Source: an uncultured Acidobacteriota bacterium (GTDB taxonomy: Bacteria > Acidobacteriota > Vicinamibacteria > Vicinamibacterales > UBA8438). From it: 9,045 nucleotides of DNA. Below the pieces are notes generated by a model. It saw nothing but the letters and a program-made list of their open reading frames with translations. It was not told the DNA's origin and did not search any database. Location: the NCBI GenBank assembly GCA_913043805.1, contig CAJWMX010000087.1, forward strand, positions 1-9,045, read 5' to 3'. The position numbers were made by a program, and so were the translations under genes. Positions 1 to 6,737 of the stretch are shown piece by piece (positions within the stretch are counted from its first letter, which is position 1; the number at the start of each line of letters is the position of its first letter).

Positions 1-935
1 TGGTCGGATGTCTCGACGATGCCGTGGCAAGCCTCGATCAGCCCAGCTTCGATGGCTTGAACACCTACGTGGTGTCGAAGGCGACCCGCGAACGTGGGGT
101 GACCGTGGCGCTGTCCGGCCTGGGGGGGGACGAGCTGTTCGGCGGCTACGACACGTATCGCGTCATTCCGCGCTGGCATCGGGCGATCGGCTGGTGGGGG
201 CGCGCGCCATTGGTGGCTCGTCGCGGGATCGGCCGACTCCTTGACGGGCGTTTTGGCGGTCGCGTCGGAGACGACCGCGCACGGAAGCTGAGACGGTTGC
301 CGGATGTCGGCTCGCTGCACGAGCTCTATGCCATGGCGCGTTTGACCGCCTGGCCCTCGGAGACCCGCGCGCTCTATACCGAGGAGACAGCGTCAGAGAT
401 TGAGGCGGCCGGCGCGCCAGGTCCGCTGGCCCTCCTGACGGAGGTCACGGACGGCGCCTCCGGGCCCTGGCGATCCGTTAGTGAGTTGGAGTTGACGACT
501 TTCATGTCCTGGCGCCTATTGCGGGACACCGACGCGATGAGCATGGCGCACTCACTTGAGGTCCGTGTGCCGCTCATTGATCATGAAGTCGTCGAGTTTA
601 CCTGCGGGCTGCCTGAAGGGTGGGAGCTGCAGCATGGTCATCCCAAGCGACTGCTGACCGAGAGCCTCGGCGATCTGTTGCCAGAGGGGGTTGTCGGGCG
701 CCCCAAGCAGGGCTTCGCGTTCCCGCTCGAGCACTGGATGAGGAACGAGTTGCGCACCGTGATCCAGGAGACGTTGGACCCCGACGTGATTCAGGCTCGA
801 GGGCTCTTCGATCCGCGTGCGGTCTCCGACCTGCTCCGGTCGTTTCAGGCCGGCCGGGAACCCTATCCTGCGGTCTGGCAGTTGGTGGTGCTGGAGCGGT
901 GGATGCAAGGCGTCCTCGATACGGCGAGTGGCTGA
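1..935 (+). CDS. asnB: Asparagine synthetase-type (glutamine-hydrolysing) amidotransferase, C-terminal part; 5' end outside window
   Basis: This is the C-terminal 310 residues of an AsnB-family enzyme, which uses ATP to activate a carboxylate and transfers ammonia from glutamine to it. Full-length members have about 600-650 residues, with an N-terminal Ntn glutaminase domain that would lie upstream of the window. The frame is already open at base 3 and reads through without a start, so the GTG at base 24 is internal. Visible synthetase-domain signatures are LSGLGGDELFGGY (about bases 111-149), DTDAMSMAHSLEVRVPLIDH (about 526-587) and RPKQGFAFPLEHWM (about 699-740). The SGGxDS PP-loop would precede the window. 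In polysaccharide clusters such paralogues can amidate a uronic acid or another sugar carboxylate instead of making asparagine (WbpS in Pseudomonas O-antigen loci is a named case). That role here is inference from the neighbours. The symbol marks the family, not a proven asparagine synthetase. Its stop overlaps the next start by 8 bases. Confidence 0.93.
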   Translation, partial: VGCLDDAVASLDQPSFDGLNTYVVSKATRERGVTVALSGLGGDELFGGYDTYRVIPRWHRAIGWWGRAPLVARRGIGRLLDGRFGGRVGDDRARKLRRLPDVGSLHELYAMARLTAWPSETRALYTEETASEIEAAGAPGPLALLTEVTDGASGPWRSVSELELTTFMSWRLLRDTDAMSMAHSLEVRVPLIDHEVVEFTCGLPEGWELQHGHPKRLLTESLGDLLPEGVVGRPKQGFAFPLEHWMRNELRTVIQETLDPDVIQARGLFDPRAVSDLLRSFQAGREPYPAVWQLVVLERWMQGVLDTASG

Positions 936-1794
936 CAGCCAACTCCCGCCCGTGTCGGTGTTGACGACTGCTTTCAACGCCGAGCCGTTCATCGCGGCGG
1001 CCGTACGAAGCGTGCTCGCCCAGCGCGGGGTCCAGGTGGAGCATGTCGTTGTCGACGATGGGTCGGAGGACCGTACCGTGGAGGTGGCTCGAGGCCTGGA
1101 CGATCCTCGCGTGCGGATCGTCGAAGCGGGTCGGGTGGGGCGTGGCCGCGCCCTCAATCTCGCGCTCGAGGCGGCGTCGCATGACTTCGTCGCCATCCTC
1201 GACGCCGACGATGTGGCGCATCCCGATCGACTCGCCGTTGAGGTCCGTGCCCTGGCCGCCAGGGCCGATCTGGCGGCGGTGGGCAGCGGCCAACTCCTGC
1301 TGAAGGGAGACATCGAGCCGGCCTTCGAGCCTATCGACGACGCTCCGGAAGTCCGCGATGTGGGAGGGGAGCTGCTGTATTACAATCCGCTGTCGCACTC
1401 CTCGGTGCTGTTCCGACGAGCGGCCCTGGAGCGCGTCGGGGGGTATGACGAACGTCGTCGCGCCCTATTCGACTGGGACCTCTACATTCGGCTCGTGTCT
1501 GTCGGCTATCAACTTGCCAAGCTACGCTCCCCGCTGGTCGGGAAGCGTACCCACCCGCGCCAGTACTTCGAGGGACGGCGCATGGTGCGCTATGCCCTCG
1601 AGTGCCTGAGCTTGCAGTGGGCCGCCCTGGGGCGACTCAGGCGCACCCGTCTCAACGCCCCGTTGCTCTTCGCGCTCTTCCTGTACAGATTGGTGCCCCG
1701 TGTCTTTCGCCTGGGTGTGCGCGGAGCGGTCGGGGGGCGCGCGCGTCGACGATCGGATGAGCCGGATCAGACCCACGCAGATCAGTCCCCCTGA
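928..1794 (+). CDS. Family 2 glycosyltransferase (GT-A fold)
   Basis: A 288-residue inverting-type GT2 enzyme, expected to transfer a sugar from a nucleotide-sugar to a lipid-linked glycan on the cytoplasmic face of the inner membrane. The order of motifs is classic. An N-terminal strand, PPVSVLTTAFNAEPFI, is followed by DDGS at residues 43-46 (nucleotide binding) and by LDADD with the metal-binding D92-x-D94. FDWDLYIRL follows, with D182/D184 where the family usually has an ED-type catalytic base. Residues about 244-264 are hydrophobic and flanked by arginines, suggesting monotopic membrane association. The tail is short, basic and then acidic. The frame is open further upstream (GTG at 817), but that part lies inside the amidotransferase gene and carries no GT2 homology. 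GTG 928 is preferred because it sits just before the first beta strand and overlaps the previous stop by 8 bases. No strong Shine-Dalgarno is visible, so translational coupling is likely. GTG 952 is a possible alternative start. Sugar specificity cannot be read from the sequence. Confidence 0.92.
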   Translation: MADSQLPPVSVLTTAFNAEPFIAAAVRSVLAQRGVQVEHVVVDDGSEDRTVEVARGLDDPRVRIVEAGRVGRGRALNLALEAASHDFVAILDADDVAHPDRLAVEVRALAARADLAAVGSGQLLLKGDIEPAFEPIDDAPEVRDVGGELLYYNPLSHSSVLFRRAALERVGGYDERRRALFDWDLYIRLVSVGYQLAKLRSPLVGKRTHPRQYFEGRRMVRYALECLSLQWAALGRLRRTRLNAPLLFALFLYRLVPRVFRLGVRGAVGGRARRRSDEPDQTHADQSP

Positions 1795-1800
1795 GCGCAG

Positions 1801-4089
1801 ATGCTGACCACCGTCTACTCCGTGCTGTTCGCCGGGCTCTGTGTCCTGGTGGCGGGACTCAGCGTGTTGCGCCCGCTCATCGGGCTGACGTTCCTGGTGG
1901 CGGTGACGCCGTTCTACTCGATTCTGCGGGAGAGCTCGGTGGGGAGTCCGGTGTTCTTCCTGTGGCCGTATCTGCTGACCGGTGTCCTGGTGCTCGTCAT
2001 TACGGTCCGCGAGTTGACCCGCGTGCTCGAGAGTCGCGGAGTGGCACGCCCGCGCCGATTGGTGGCGTTGGCGACAACCGGGTTTCTCGTCGCGGCGATT
2101 GTCATCGAGGAGATCTGGATCGGAGCCGTCAGCCTGATCCTGGCCGACGCTGACTTGTCGTCGACCAGGATCCTGCTTGGGAACGGACCGATGGGTGTGG
2201 CCACGGTGGTCCTCACGGCTGGCGCCGTGCTGTTCTTTGGTCTCTTCCTCAAGGTCATGCACGAGCGTGAGGGACGTGTGTTGCCCCTCGATCTCGTCAT
2301 GGTGGCGTTTGTGGGCTGGGGGGTCTTTCAGATCCTCAACACCTATGACCGCAACGGTCTCCTGTTCACCGGCTTGAACGGTTTTCGCTACTACTACTTC
2401 GCGGCGATGACCTATTTCCCCGCTCGCTACCTGCTGAGAACCGAGTTTGATCGCGGGCGGCTGATCACGGTCCTGGGCGTGGTGGCGCTCCTGGCCGGGC
2501 TGGAACTCTTCGGGGAGAACGTCCTGCTCAATGCCGCGGCCGGAGAGCCATCGAGTCTGCCCTGGGCCAGCGGGCATCTATCGGCGGAGTTCGGCTACAC
2601 GCCAGATACCGAGCGGACCTTCTTCGAGGGGCGCTATATCCCGCTCGGGTTCATGTATCAGACCCACATGAGCGGGCTGTTCGTCGCGCTCGGATTCGGC
2701 CTCTGGTTGCCGCTCGCGCTGACCGCTCAGAATCGGCCGATGCTCGTCGGCGCGGCCTTCGCGCTGTTGTTCCTGATGATCAACAGCATCTGGACGTCGA
2801 GAACGGTCCTCTTGCTGGTCGGGGCGGCGTCCGTGCTCGCGGTGGCGCTTGGGCGCGCCGGTTGGCGTCGCTCGCTCGTTGTCCTGGTGGCGCTGGCGGT
2901 GGCGGCCCCGGTCACATCCGCCTTCCTGATTCCCGGAGTGCGCTACGACCTCCAGGGGGAGATTTCGTTTCTCCGCGGTCGGGCCCTGCCCAGCCTCATG
3001 CGGGCCATCGGTCAGGACCTCGAGCAGGTCATCGGTTGGAATCCGATGCCGACCCTCAGCCGGAGCGCCGGCTACACCCCAGAGCGGCCCCGGCCGCCCG
3101 TGGGATGGCAACTGACGTCAGGCGACCTGCGCTACAACGACGCGACCATCCGCGAACATCCGACGAGCGTGGTGCTGTATCCGTCCGGCGGCGGCGCTGA
3201 GCTGCGGTTCGCGTTGTCCGACGTTCGGCCGCTCGCTGGTCGGGTCCTGACAGTGGAGGCGTGGGTCTGGGCCGAGGGAGAGAACCAGGTCCGGGTCCAG
3301 GTTCACGACGGGACCCGCGGGCGGTTTTCCAACTATCACGCCGGAGCGGGGGCGTGGGAGCGTGTCGCCATCGAACTCGAGCTGGCGGACGAGCCATCGC
3401 AGTTCCTGGTCGACGTCGACGTCGAGGGTGACAAGGCGGTCTATGTCGATTCGGTCCGGCTGGTCCTCGACGAGGCCGAAGTCCTGCTCCTCGGAGGAAA
3501 TCCGGACGCATCGCCGCCGCCGCTCCCGCCCCCTGACGCACCGCCCCCGGGGACACCGATGCCTGTCGAGACGGTACCGACCGTTGCCGACTCGGGGCGT
3601 CCGGCGCTCCCGCCCCCTGACGCACCGCCCCCGGGGACACCGATGCCTGTCGAGACGGTACCGACCGTTGCCGACTCGGGGCGTCCGGTCTGGCTTGCGG
3701 CGCTGCTGGGGCGGGGTGCGTCCTACGGGGACTGGAATGTCGTGTTCTTTGGAGATGCGGATGCCGAGCGCCGCTTCCGAGCGGCTTCCTATTCCGACAT
3801 GAAGGTCCTCGAGTTCGGCGAGCAGTTCGGTGTGGTCGGTGTGCTGTTGCTCTTGACCACCGGCGTTCTGGGGCTCTGGCTCGCGGGGCGTACGAGCTGG
3901 GCCGCGGCTGATCCGACGACCCGGGCTCGTTATGTCGGCGCCTTTCTGGTCGTGTTCATCGGCTATGTGGCGCTGATGCATCTGCCGTCGCTCTTCCGTC
4001 TTGGCATCAGTACGGCTGTGTTCGCCATGCTGGGGCTGGTCGCGTCGGCGGCGGCGGAGCGTCCTGACGAGGGAGGCGCGACGACGTGA
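1801..4089 (+). CDS. O-antigen polymerase/ligase-like polytopic membrane protein with a large extracytoplasmic insertion
   Basis: A 762-residue integral membrane protein, long for Wzy/WaaL-type proteins (usually about 400-500 residues). Hydrophobic segments lie near residues 5-23, 26-42, 52-70, 88-115, 133-151, 163-180, 196-212, 221-236, 290-309, 313-330, 335-351 and 358-376. A loop of about 300 residues (380-676) follows, then segments at 677-695, 711-726 and 737-753. WTSRTVLLLVGAA (R334) resembles the SRG/SRT-type motif of O-antigen ligase family proteins. SDMKVLEFGEQFGVVG after the big loop matches the HNxxLxxLxExGxxG region that precedes the next membrane segment, but aspartate D666 takes the place of the ligase histidine. 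The loop holds a beta-sandwich-like domain (about 435-563) and a proline-rich linker (about 564-631) with an exact duplication; both are listed separately. Expected role: polymerisation of undecaprenyl-linked repeat units, or transfer of a finished chain to an acceptor, on the outer face of the cytoplasmic membrane. Polymerase and ligase cannot be told apart here. ATG 1801 lies six bases after the previous stop. Confidence 0.82.
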   Translation: MLTTVYSVLFAGLCVLVAGLSVLRPLIGLTFLVAVTPFYSILRESSVGSPVFFLWPYLLTGVLVLVITVRELTRVLESRGVARPRRLVALATTGFLVAAIVIEEIWIGAVSLILADADLSSTRILLGNGPMGVATVVLTAGAVLFFGLFLKVMHEREGRVLPLDLVMVAFVGWGVFQILNTYDRNGLLFTGLNGFRYYYFAAMTYFPARYLLRTEFDRGRLITVLGVVALLAGLELFGENVLLNAAAGEPSSLPWASGHLSAEFGYTPDTERTFFEGRYIPLGFMYQTHMSGLFVALGFGLWLPLALTAQNRPMLVGAAFALLFLMINSIWTSRTVLLLVGAASVLAVALGRAGWRRSLVVLVALAVAAPVTSAFLIPGVRYDLQGEISFLRGRALPSLMRAIGQDLEQVIGWNPMPTLSRSAGYTPERPRPPVGWQLTSGDLRYNDATIREHPTSVVLYPSGGGAELRFALSDVRPLAGRVLTVEAWVWAEGENQVRVQVHDGTRGRFSNYHAGAGAWERVAIELELADEPSQFLVDVDVEGDKAVYVDSVRLVLDEAEVLLLGGNPDASPPPLPPPDAPPPGTPMPVETVPTVADSGRPALPPPDAPPPGTPMPVETVPTVADSGRPVWLAALLGRGASYGDWNVVFFGDADAERRFRAASYSDMKVLEFGEQFGVVGVLLLLTTGVLGLWLAGRTSWAAADPTTRARYVGAFLVVFIGYVALMHLPSLFRLGISTAVFAMLGLVASAAAERPDEGGATT
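3100..3489 (+). other. Predicted beta-sandwich, carbohydrate-binding-like domain inside the polymerase/ligase loop
   Basis: Residues about 435-563 of the membrane protein are hydrophilic and rich in alternating hydrophobic strands. They begin GWQLTSGD and contain LTVEAWVWAEGENQVRVQV, an aromatic/His site FSNYHAGAGAWERV, and a closing strand VYVDSVRLVL. The order (an opening strand at the domain edge, a middle VEAWVW strand, a W-E-R-V strand and a final D-S-V-x-L strand) is typical of galactose-binding-like/CBM4-9-type jelly-roll domains. The domain sits on the predicted extracytoplasmic side, where the growing glycan would be. Fold assignment is from pattern reading only, and sugar binding is inference. 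Confidence 0.6.
3521..3688 (+). repeat. Perfect 84-bp tandem duplication (2 copies), proline-rich linker
   Basis: Bases 3521-3604 and 3605-3688 are identical at all 84 positions. The bases just outside break the match (3520 C against 3604 G; 3605 C against 3689 T). The unit is 28 codons, so the frame is kept. Each copy encodes LPPPDAPPPGTPMPVETV followed by PTVADSGRP, at residues 575-602 and 603-630 of the membrane protein. The lack of even synonymous differences points to a very recent duplication or ongoing copy-number change. The segment separates the beta-sandwich domain from the last membrane-proximal part of the loop. A run CCCCCGGGG within each unit is self-complementary and may favour slippage. 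Confidence 0.97.
4072..4076 (+). promoter_or_regulatory. Shine-Dalgarno for the HAD gene (GGAGG)
   Basis: GAGGGAGG ends nine bases before GTG 4086 and lies inside the end of the membrane-protein gene. It fixes GTG 4086, whose last two bases belong to the upstream TGA (GTGA overlap), as the start of the phosphatase gene. Confidence 0.8.
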
Positions 4090-4727
4090 TTCGCGTCGTG
4101 GTGCTCGACTTCGACGGCGTCCTCGTCGAGTCCGCCGATGTCAAGACAGAGGCGTTCGTCCAGCTTTTTCCTGAGTCTCCCGAGCACCATGGCGCGATTC
4201 GCCGTTATCACCTTCGTCATGCGGGAATCTCGAGGCACGTCAAGATCCGTCATATCGTGACATCCATCCTGGGCGAGTCGGCTGACGAGCATCGGTTCGA
4301 GGAACTGGCCGAGCGATTCAGGGAACTCGTCGAGGAGCAGGTCGCTGCCGCCCCGGTCGTGCGCGGGGCTCGAGATTTTCTCAGAGTCGCCCAGGGTCGC
4401 TACCCCCTGTATGTGGCATCGGGCACGCCGGAAGCGGAGCTACGGCGGTTGGCCGGACGCCACGGTCTCTCTTCCAGTTTCGTTGAGGTCTATGGGTCGC
4501 CGACGACCAAGCCGACGATGTTGCGCCGGATCGCGTCGGCCGAGGCGGTGCCGGCCGAGGCGATGGTCATGGTCGGCGACGGAGAGAGCGATCGGGACGC
4601 CGCCCACGAGACCGGGGTGCCGTTCGTGGCGCGGGTCACCGGGCCGGGGCCGCTCGCCGCCTGTCGCTGGCAGGTGCGGGACCTCAGTGAACTGCAGGCG
4701 ACGATCGATCGGATCGACGCGGCGTGA
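4086..4727 (+). CDS. HAD-superfamily hydrolase, probable sugar-phosphate phosphatase
   Basis: A 213-residue cytoplasmic phosphatase of the phosphoglycolate-phosphatase-like HAD group. Motif I is VVLDFDGVL, with nucleophile D8 and general acid/base D10. An alpha-helical C1 cap follows (about residues 15-90) and contains YHLRHAGISRHVKIRHI. That stretch resembles the G-[IV]-SRxxKxRxI element of HAD proteins found in surface-sugar clusters. Motif II is ASGTP (S112/T114), motif III is TKP (K142), and motif IV is GDGESDRDAA (D165, D169). All catalytic residues are present and the length is normal. Expected role: dephosphorylation of a hexose-, heptose- or ulosonic acid-phosphate intermediate for the glycan. 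The substrate is unknown, and proofreading or house-cleaning of a phosphosugar is also possible. The GTG start has a good Shine-Dalgarno and overlaps the polymerase/ligase stop by four bases, so the two are likely translated together. Confidence 0.9.
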   Translation: MIRVVVLDFDGVLVESADVKTEAFVQLFPESPEHHGAIRRYHLRHAGISRHVKIRHIVTSILGESADEHRFEELAERFRELVEEQVAAAPVVRGARDFLRVAQGRYPLYVASGTPEAELRRLAGRHGLSSSFVEVYGSPTTKPTMLRRIASAEAVPAEAMVMVGDGESDRDAAHETGVPFVARVTGPGPLAACRWQVRDLSELQATIDRIDAA

Positions 4728-4733
4728 ACCTGC

Positions 4734-6737
4734 ATGCGGACGCTGCTCGTCTTCGACGACGATGCTACGCCGGAGGCCATTGTGTCCGCGGTTGCCGGAT
4801 CGAGCCATGTCGATCTGTTCCCGCTGACGTCACGATGGGACCATTGCCGGGCGATCGAGCGTCTGCTCGAGACCCGAGTGGAGACATGTCATCGGCTCGA
4901 TGTGCCTCGTCTGGTGGACGCCGAGGTCACGGACCTGCGTCGACGTCTCCCCGCGTGGAGCCACGAACTCGCCGAGCGAGTGGTCGACGGGCGTTCGGTG
5001 GCGGCTTGGCTGCGACGAAAGCCCGGCTTCGAGTCCGCGTTCTGGTTGGGGTCCATCGCGGAGAAGAACCCGCTCAAGACGCCCGAGCTGTTTGTGGTGG
5101 CCCAGGTCCGGGCGGTGGACCGACAGGTGGCGGAGGGAGGCTACCAGGCATGCCGCGTGCTGCTCGGGGGCCGGCTGTTACGGCAGACCTTGGTCGACGT
5201 CGCCAGCGCCCATGGGGTGTCGGTCGCAGCCGTCGCGCCCGCGACCTCGTGGCGAGCACGTGTGCGGTCGTGGCTGGAGGAGGACGGGGCCGCCCCGAAC
5301 GCCGTGGCCGCCTGGCTAGTCTGGTTCCGGTTTCTCGTTTGGGGCCTGGTGGCGCGAGGGCTCACGTTCGGTCGGAAGGGACACGACCCGCCAGCGATCC
5401 TGTTCGTCACCTATTTCCCCTATGTCGACCGTGGAGAGGCGGCGGCTGGCCGGTTCGTGAACCGCTACGCCGGTCCGCTCCAGGACCGGCTGACCGAGGG
5501 CGGGTCGGTCTGGTGGCTCGGACTCTTCGTCTTCATCGACGGGCGGGGCTTTCGCGAGGCGGCCCGTCTGGCTCGACGGTTCGTGTCGGGCGGCGACCGC
5601 CTGGCGCTGCTCGAAGCCTATGGCACGCCGTCGGTGATGGGACGGGTGTTGCTGGAGTGGTGGCGTCTCTCGCGTCGGGCGCGTCGGTTGCGGCAGGCCA
5701 TGACGGTTCCGTTGTCCGAGGGGCTGTTGCCCGAGAGTGCCGAGGCGCTCGCCCGACGGCTGTGGCGCCGATCCTACGAGGGTATCGACCTGCTACGCGG
5801 GCTGTACTACGGCGAGGTCTGCGAACGGGCGGTCGCCGAGGCGCGCGATGCGAAGCGTTGTCTCTATTTGTGTGAGATGCAGACCTGGGAGCACGCGCTG
5901 GTCGCCGCGGCGCGCCGGGTCGGTGTCCAGACGATGGGCTATCAGCACACGTCGGTCTCGCGGAACTACTACTTCTACAGCCAGGCTCCGGGTCAGCTCG
6001 ACGGTGCGCCGGAACCAGACGGTCTTGCCGTGCCCGATCAGCTGGTCGCCAACGGGGAGCGCCCTCGGGCACTCCTGGGCGAGTCTGGCTACCCCGGACT
6101 GGTGATGGCCGAGAGCGTGCGCTATCTGGGTGTGCGTACGGCGCTCGCGACCGACCGGCCGCCTCATGGCGGGCGGCCCGTCGTGCTCATCGCCGGTTCG
6201 ATCATCGAACGCGAGACCGCGGCGCTGCTTTCCCTCGTCGCCACGACGTGGCCCGTTGACGGGACCGCGAAACTCGACGACCTGACCCTGTGGCTCAAAG
6301 GCCATCCGTCGCAACCGATTGCTCCGGTCGCCACGCGGGTCGGGCTGGCGCTCGACGATCCTCGTGTCGAGATCAGACAGGGCGACATCTCGACGCTTCT
6401 GCCGCAGGTCGATCTGGTCGTCGTCCCGACCAGCGCCGTGGCGATCGAGGCGCTGGCCTATGGGTGCGAGGTGGTCGTTCCGGTGTTCGGGACGTTCCCC
6501 GCGATGACGCCGCTGGCCGGGTTCGATGAGGTGTATCACCGCGTGCACTCGCCCGACGAACTGCGGAGGCTGGTGGCACGGCACCGAGCCGAAGGCCCGC
6601 GGGTCGACCGAGACACCAAGCGAGCCTTCGTCGAGAGCTACTGGTGTCTGGACCCGTCGCTGGCGCGATGGAGTCGATTGCTCGGTCTCGACGACGGGAG
6701 CCAGGCTGCGTCTCCGACGGCGGGGGAGAGGCGTTGA
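4734..6737 (+). CDS. Surface-carbohydrate biosynthesis protein with GT-B-like C-terminal half (probable glycosyltransferase)
   Basis: A 667-residue protein, apparently soluble or peripheral. One aromatic/hydrophobic stretch, AVAAWLVWFRFLVWGLVARG (about residues 190-212), may touch the membrane. The N-terminal ~180 residues form an alpha/beta region that I do not recognise. The second half has LYLCEMQTWEHAL (C380-E381-M-Q383-T-W385-E386) and TMGYQHTS (H405). It then shows LWLKGHPSQ (H524-P525), matching the K-x-H-P element of capsule-type GT-B enzymes. VPTSAVAIEALAYGCEVVVP (S567, E572) matches the C-terminal nucleotide-sugar-binding helix of GT-B proteins. The ExQxWE plus G-x-x-HT pattern recalls the O-antigen-locus family modelled as TIGR04326 (LIC13510-type). 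That link is from memory and needs a profile search. Expected role: transfer of an unusual sugar to the glycan in the cytoplasm. ATG 4734 lies six bases after the preceding stop with no clear Shine-Dalgarno, so coupling is likely. A 383-codon open frame overlapping the 5' half (4724-5875) was rejected as a high-G+C shadow. Confidence 0.75.
   Translation: MRTLLVFDDDATPEAIVSAVAGSSHVDLFPLTSRWDHCRAIERLLETRVETCHRLDVPRLVDAEVTDLRRRLPAWSHELAERVVDGRSVAAWLRRKPGFESAFWLGSIAEKNPLKTPELFVVAQVRAVDRQVAEGGYQACRVLLGGRLLRQTLVDVASAHGVSVAAVAPATSWRARVRSWLEEDGAAPNAVAAWLVWFRFLVWGLVARGLTFGRKGHDPPAILFVTYFPYVDRGEAAAGRFVNRYAGPLQDRLTEGGSVWWLGLFVFIDGRGFREAARLARRFVSGGDRLALLEAYGTPSVMGRVLLEWWRLSRRARRLRQAMTVPLSEGLLPESAEALARRLWRRSYEGIDLLRGLYYGEVCERAVAEARDAKRCLYLCEMQTWEHALVAAARRVGVQTMGYQHTSVSRNYYFYSQAPGQLDGAPEPDGLAVPDQLVANGERPRALLGESGYPGLVMAESVRYLGVRTALATDRPPHGGRPVVLIAGSIIERETAALLSLVATTWPVDGTAKLDDLTLWLKGHPSQPIAPVATRVGLALDDPRVEIRQGDISTLLPQVDLVVVPTSAVAIEALAYGCEVVVPVFGTFPAMTPLAGFDEVYHRVHSPDELRRLVARHRAEGPRVDRDTKRAFVESYWCLDPSLARWSRLLGLDDGSQAASPTAGERR
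6722..6731 (+). promoter_or_regulatory. Shine-Dalgarno for the sulfatase-like gene
   Basis: The purine run GGGGGAGAGG ends five bases before ATG 6737 (core GGAG at 6725-6728, eight bases away). It supports ATG 6737, which overlaps the upstream TGA by one base (TGATG), over the upstream in-frame GTG at 6644. Confidence 0.75.

Noticed and set aside
24..26. GTG 24 as the true start of the amidotransferase
   Set aside because: The frame is open upstream and the residues before it (LDDA, then VASLDQP) already fit the conserved synthetase domain, so the gene is cut by the window edge.
817..927. Upstream extension of the GT2 gene to GTG 817
   Set aside because: The added 37 residues lie wholly within the amidotransferase gene and are not GT2-like. 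GTG 928 sits at the normal distance before the first beta strand.
1522..2577. Minus-strand open frame (351 codons) opposite the glycosyltransferase end and the membrane protein start
   Set aside because: The product is very hydrophilic (His/Gln/Arg/Glu-rich), being the antisense image of hydrophobic membrane-segment codons, and has no motif.
4724..5875. Plus-strand 383-codon frame overlapping the 667-residue protein
   Set aside because: Extreme Arg/Gly/Ala composition and no motif. The overlapping frame carries coherent strands and GT-B motifs and continues to 6737.
6644..6736. Upstream extension of the sulfatase-like gene to GTG 6644
   Set aside because: ATG 6737 has a good Shine-Dalgarno and begins right at the family's first strand. 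The extension overlaps the previous gene and looks like random Arg-rich sequence.
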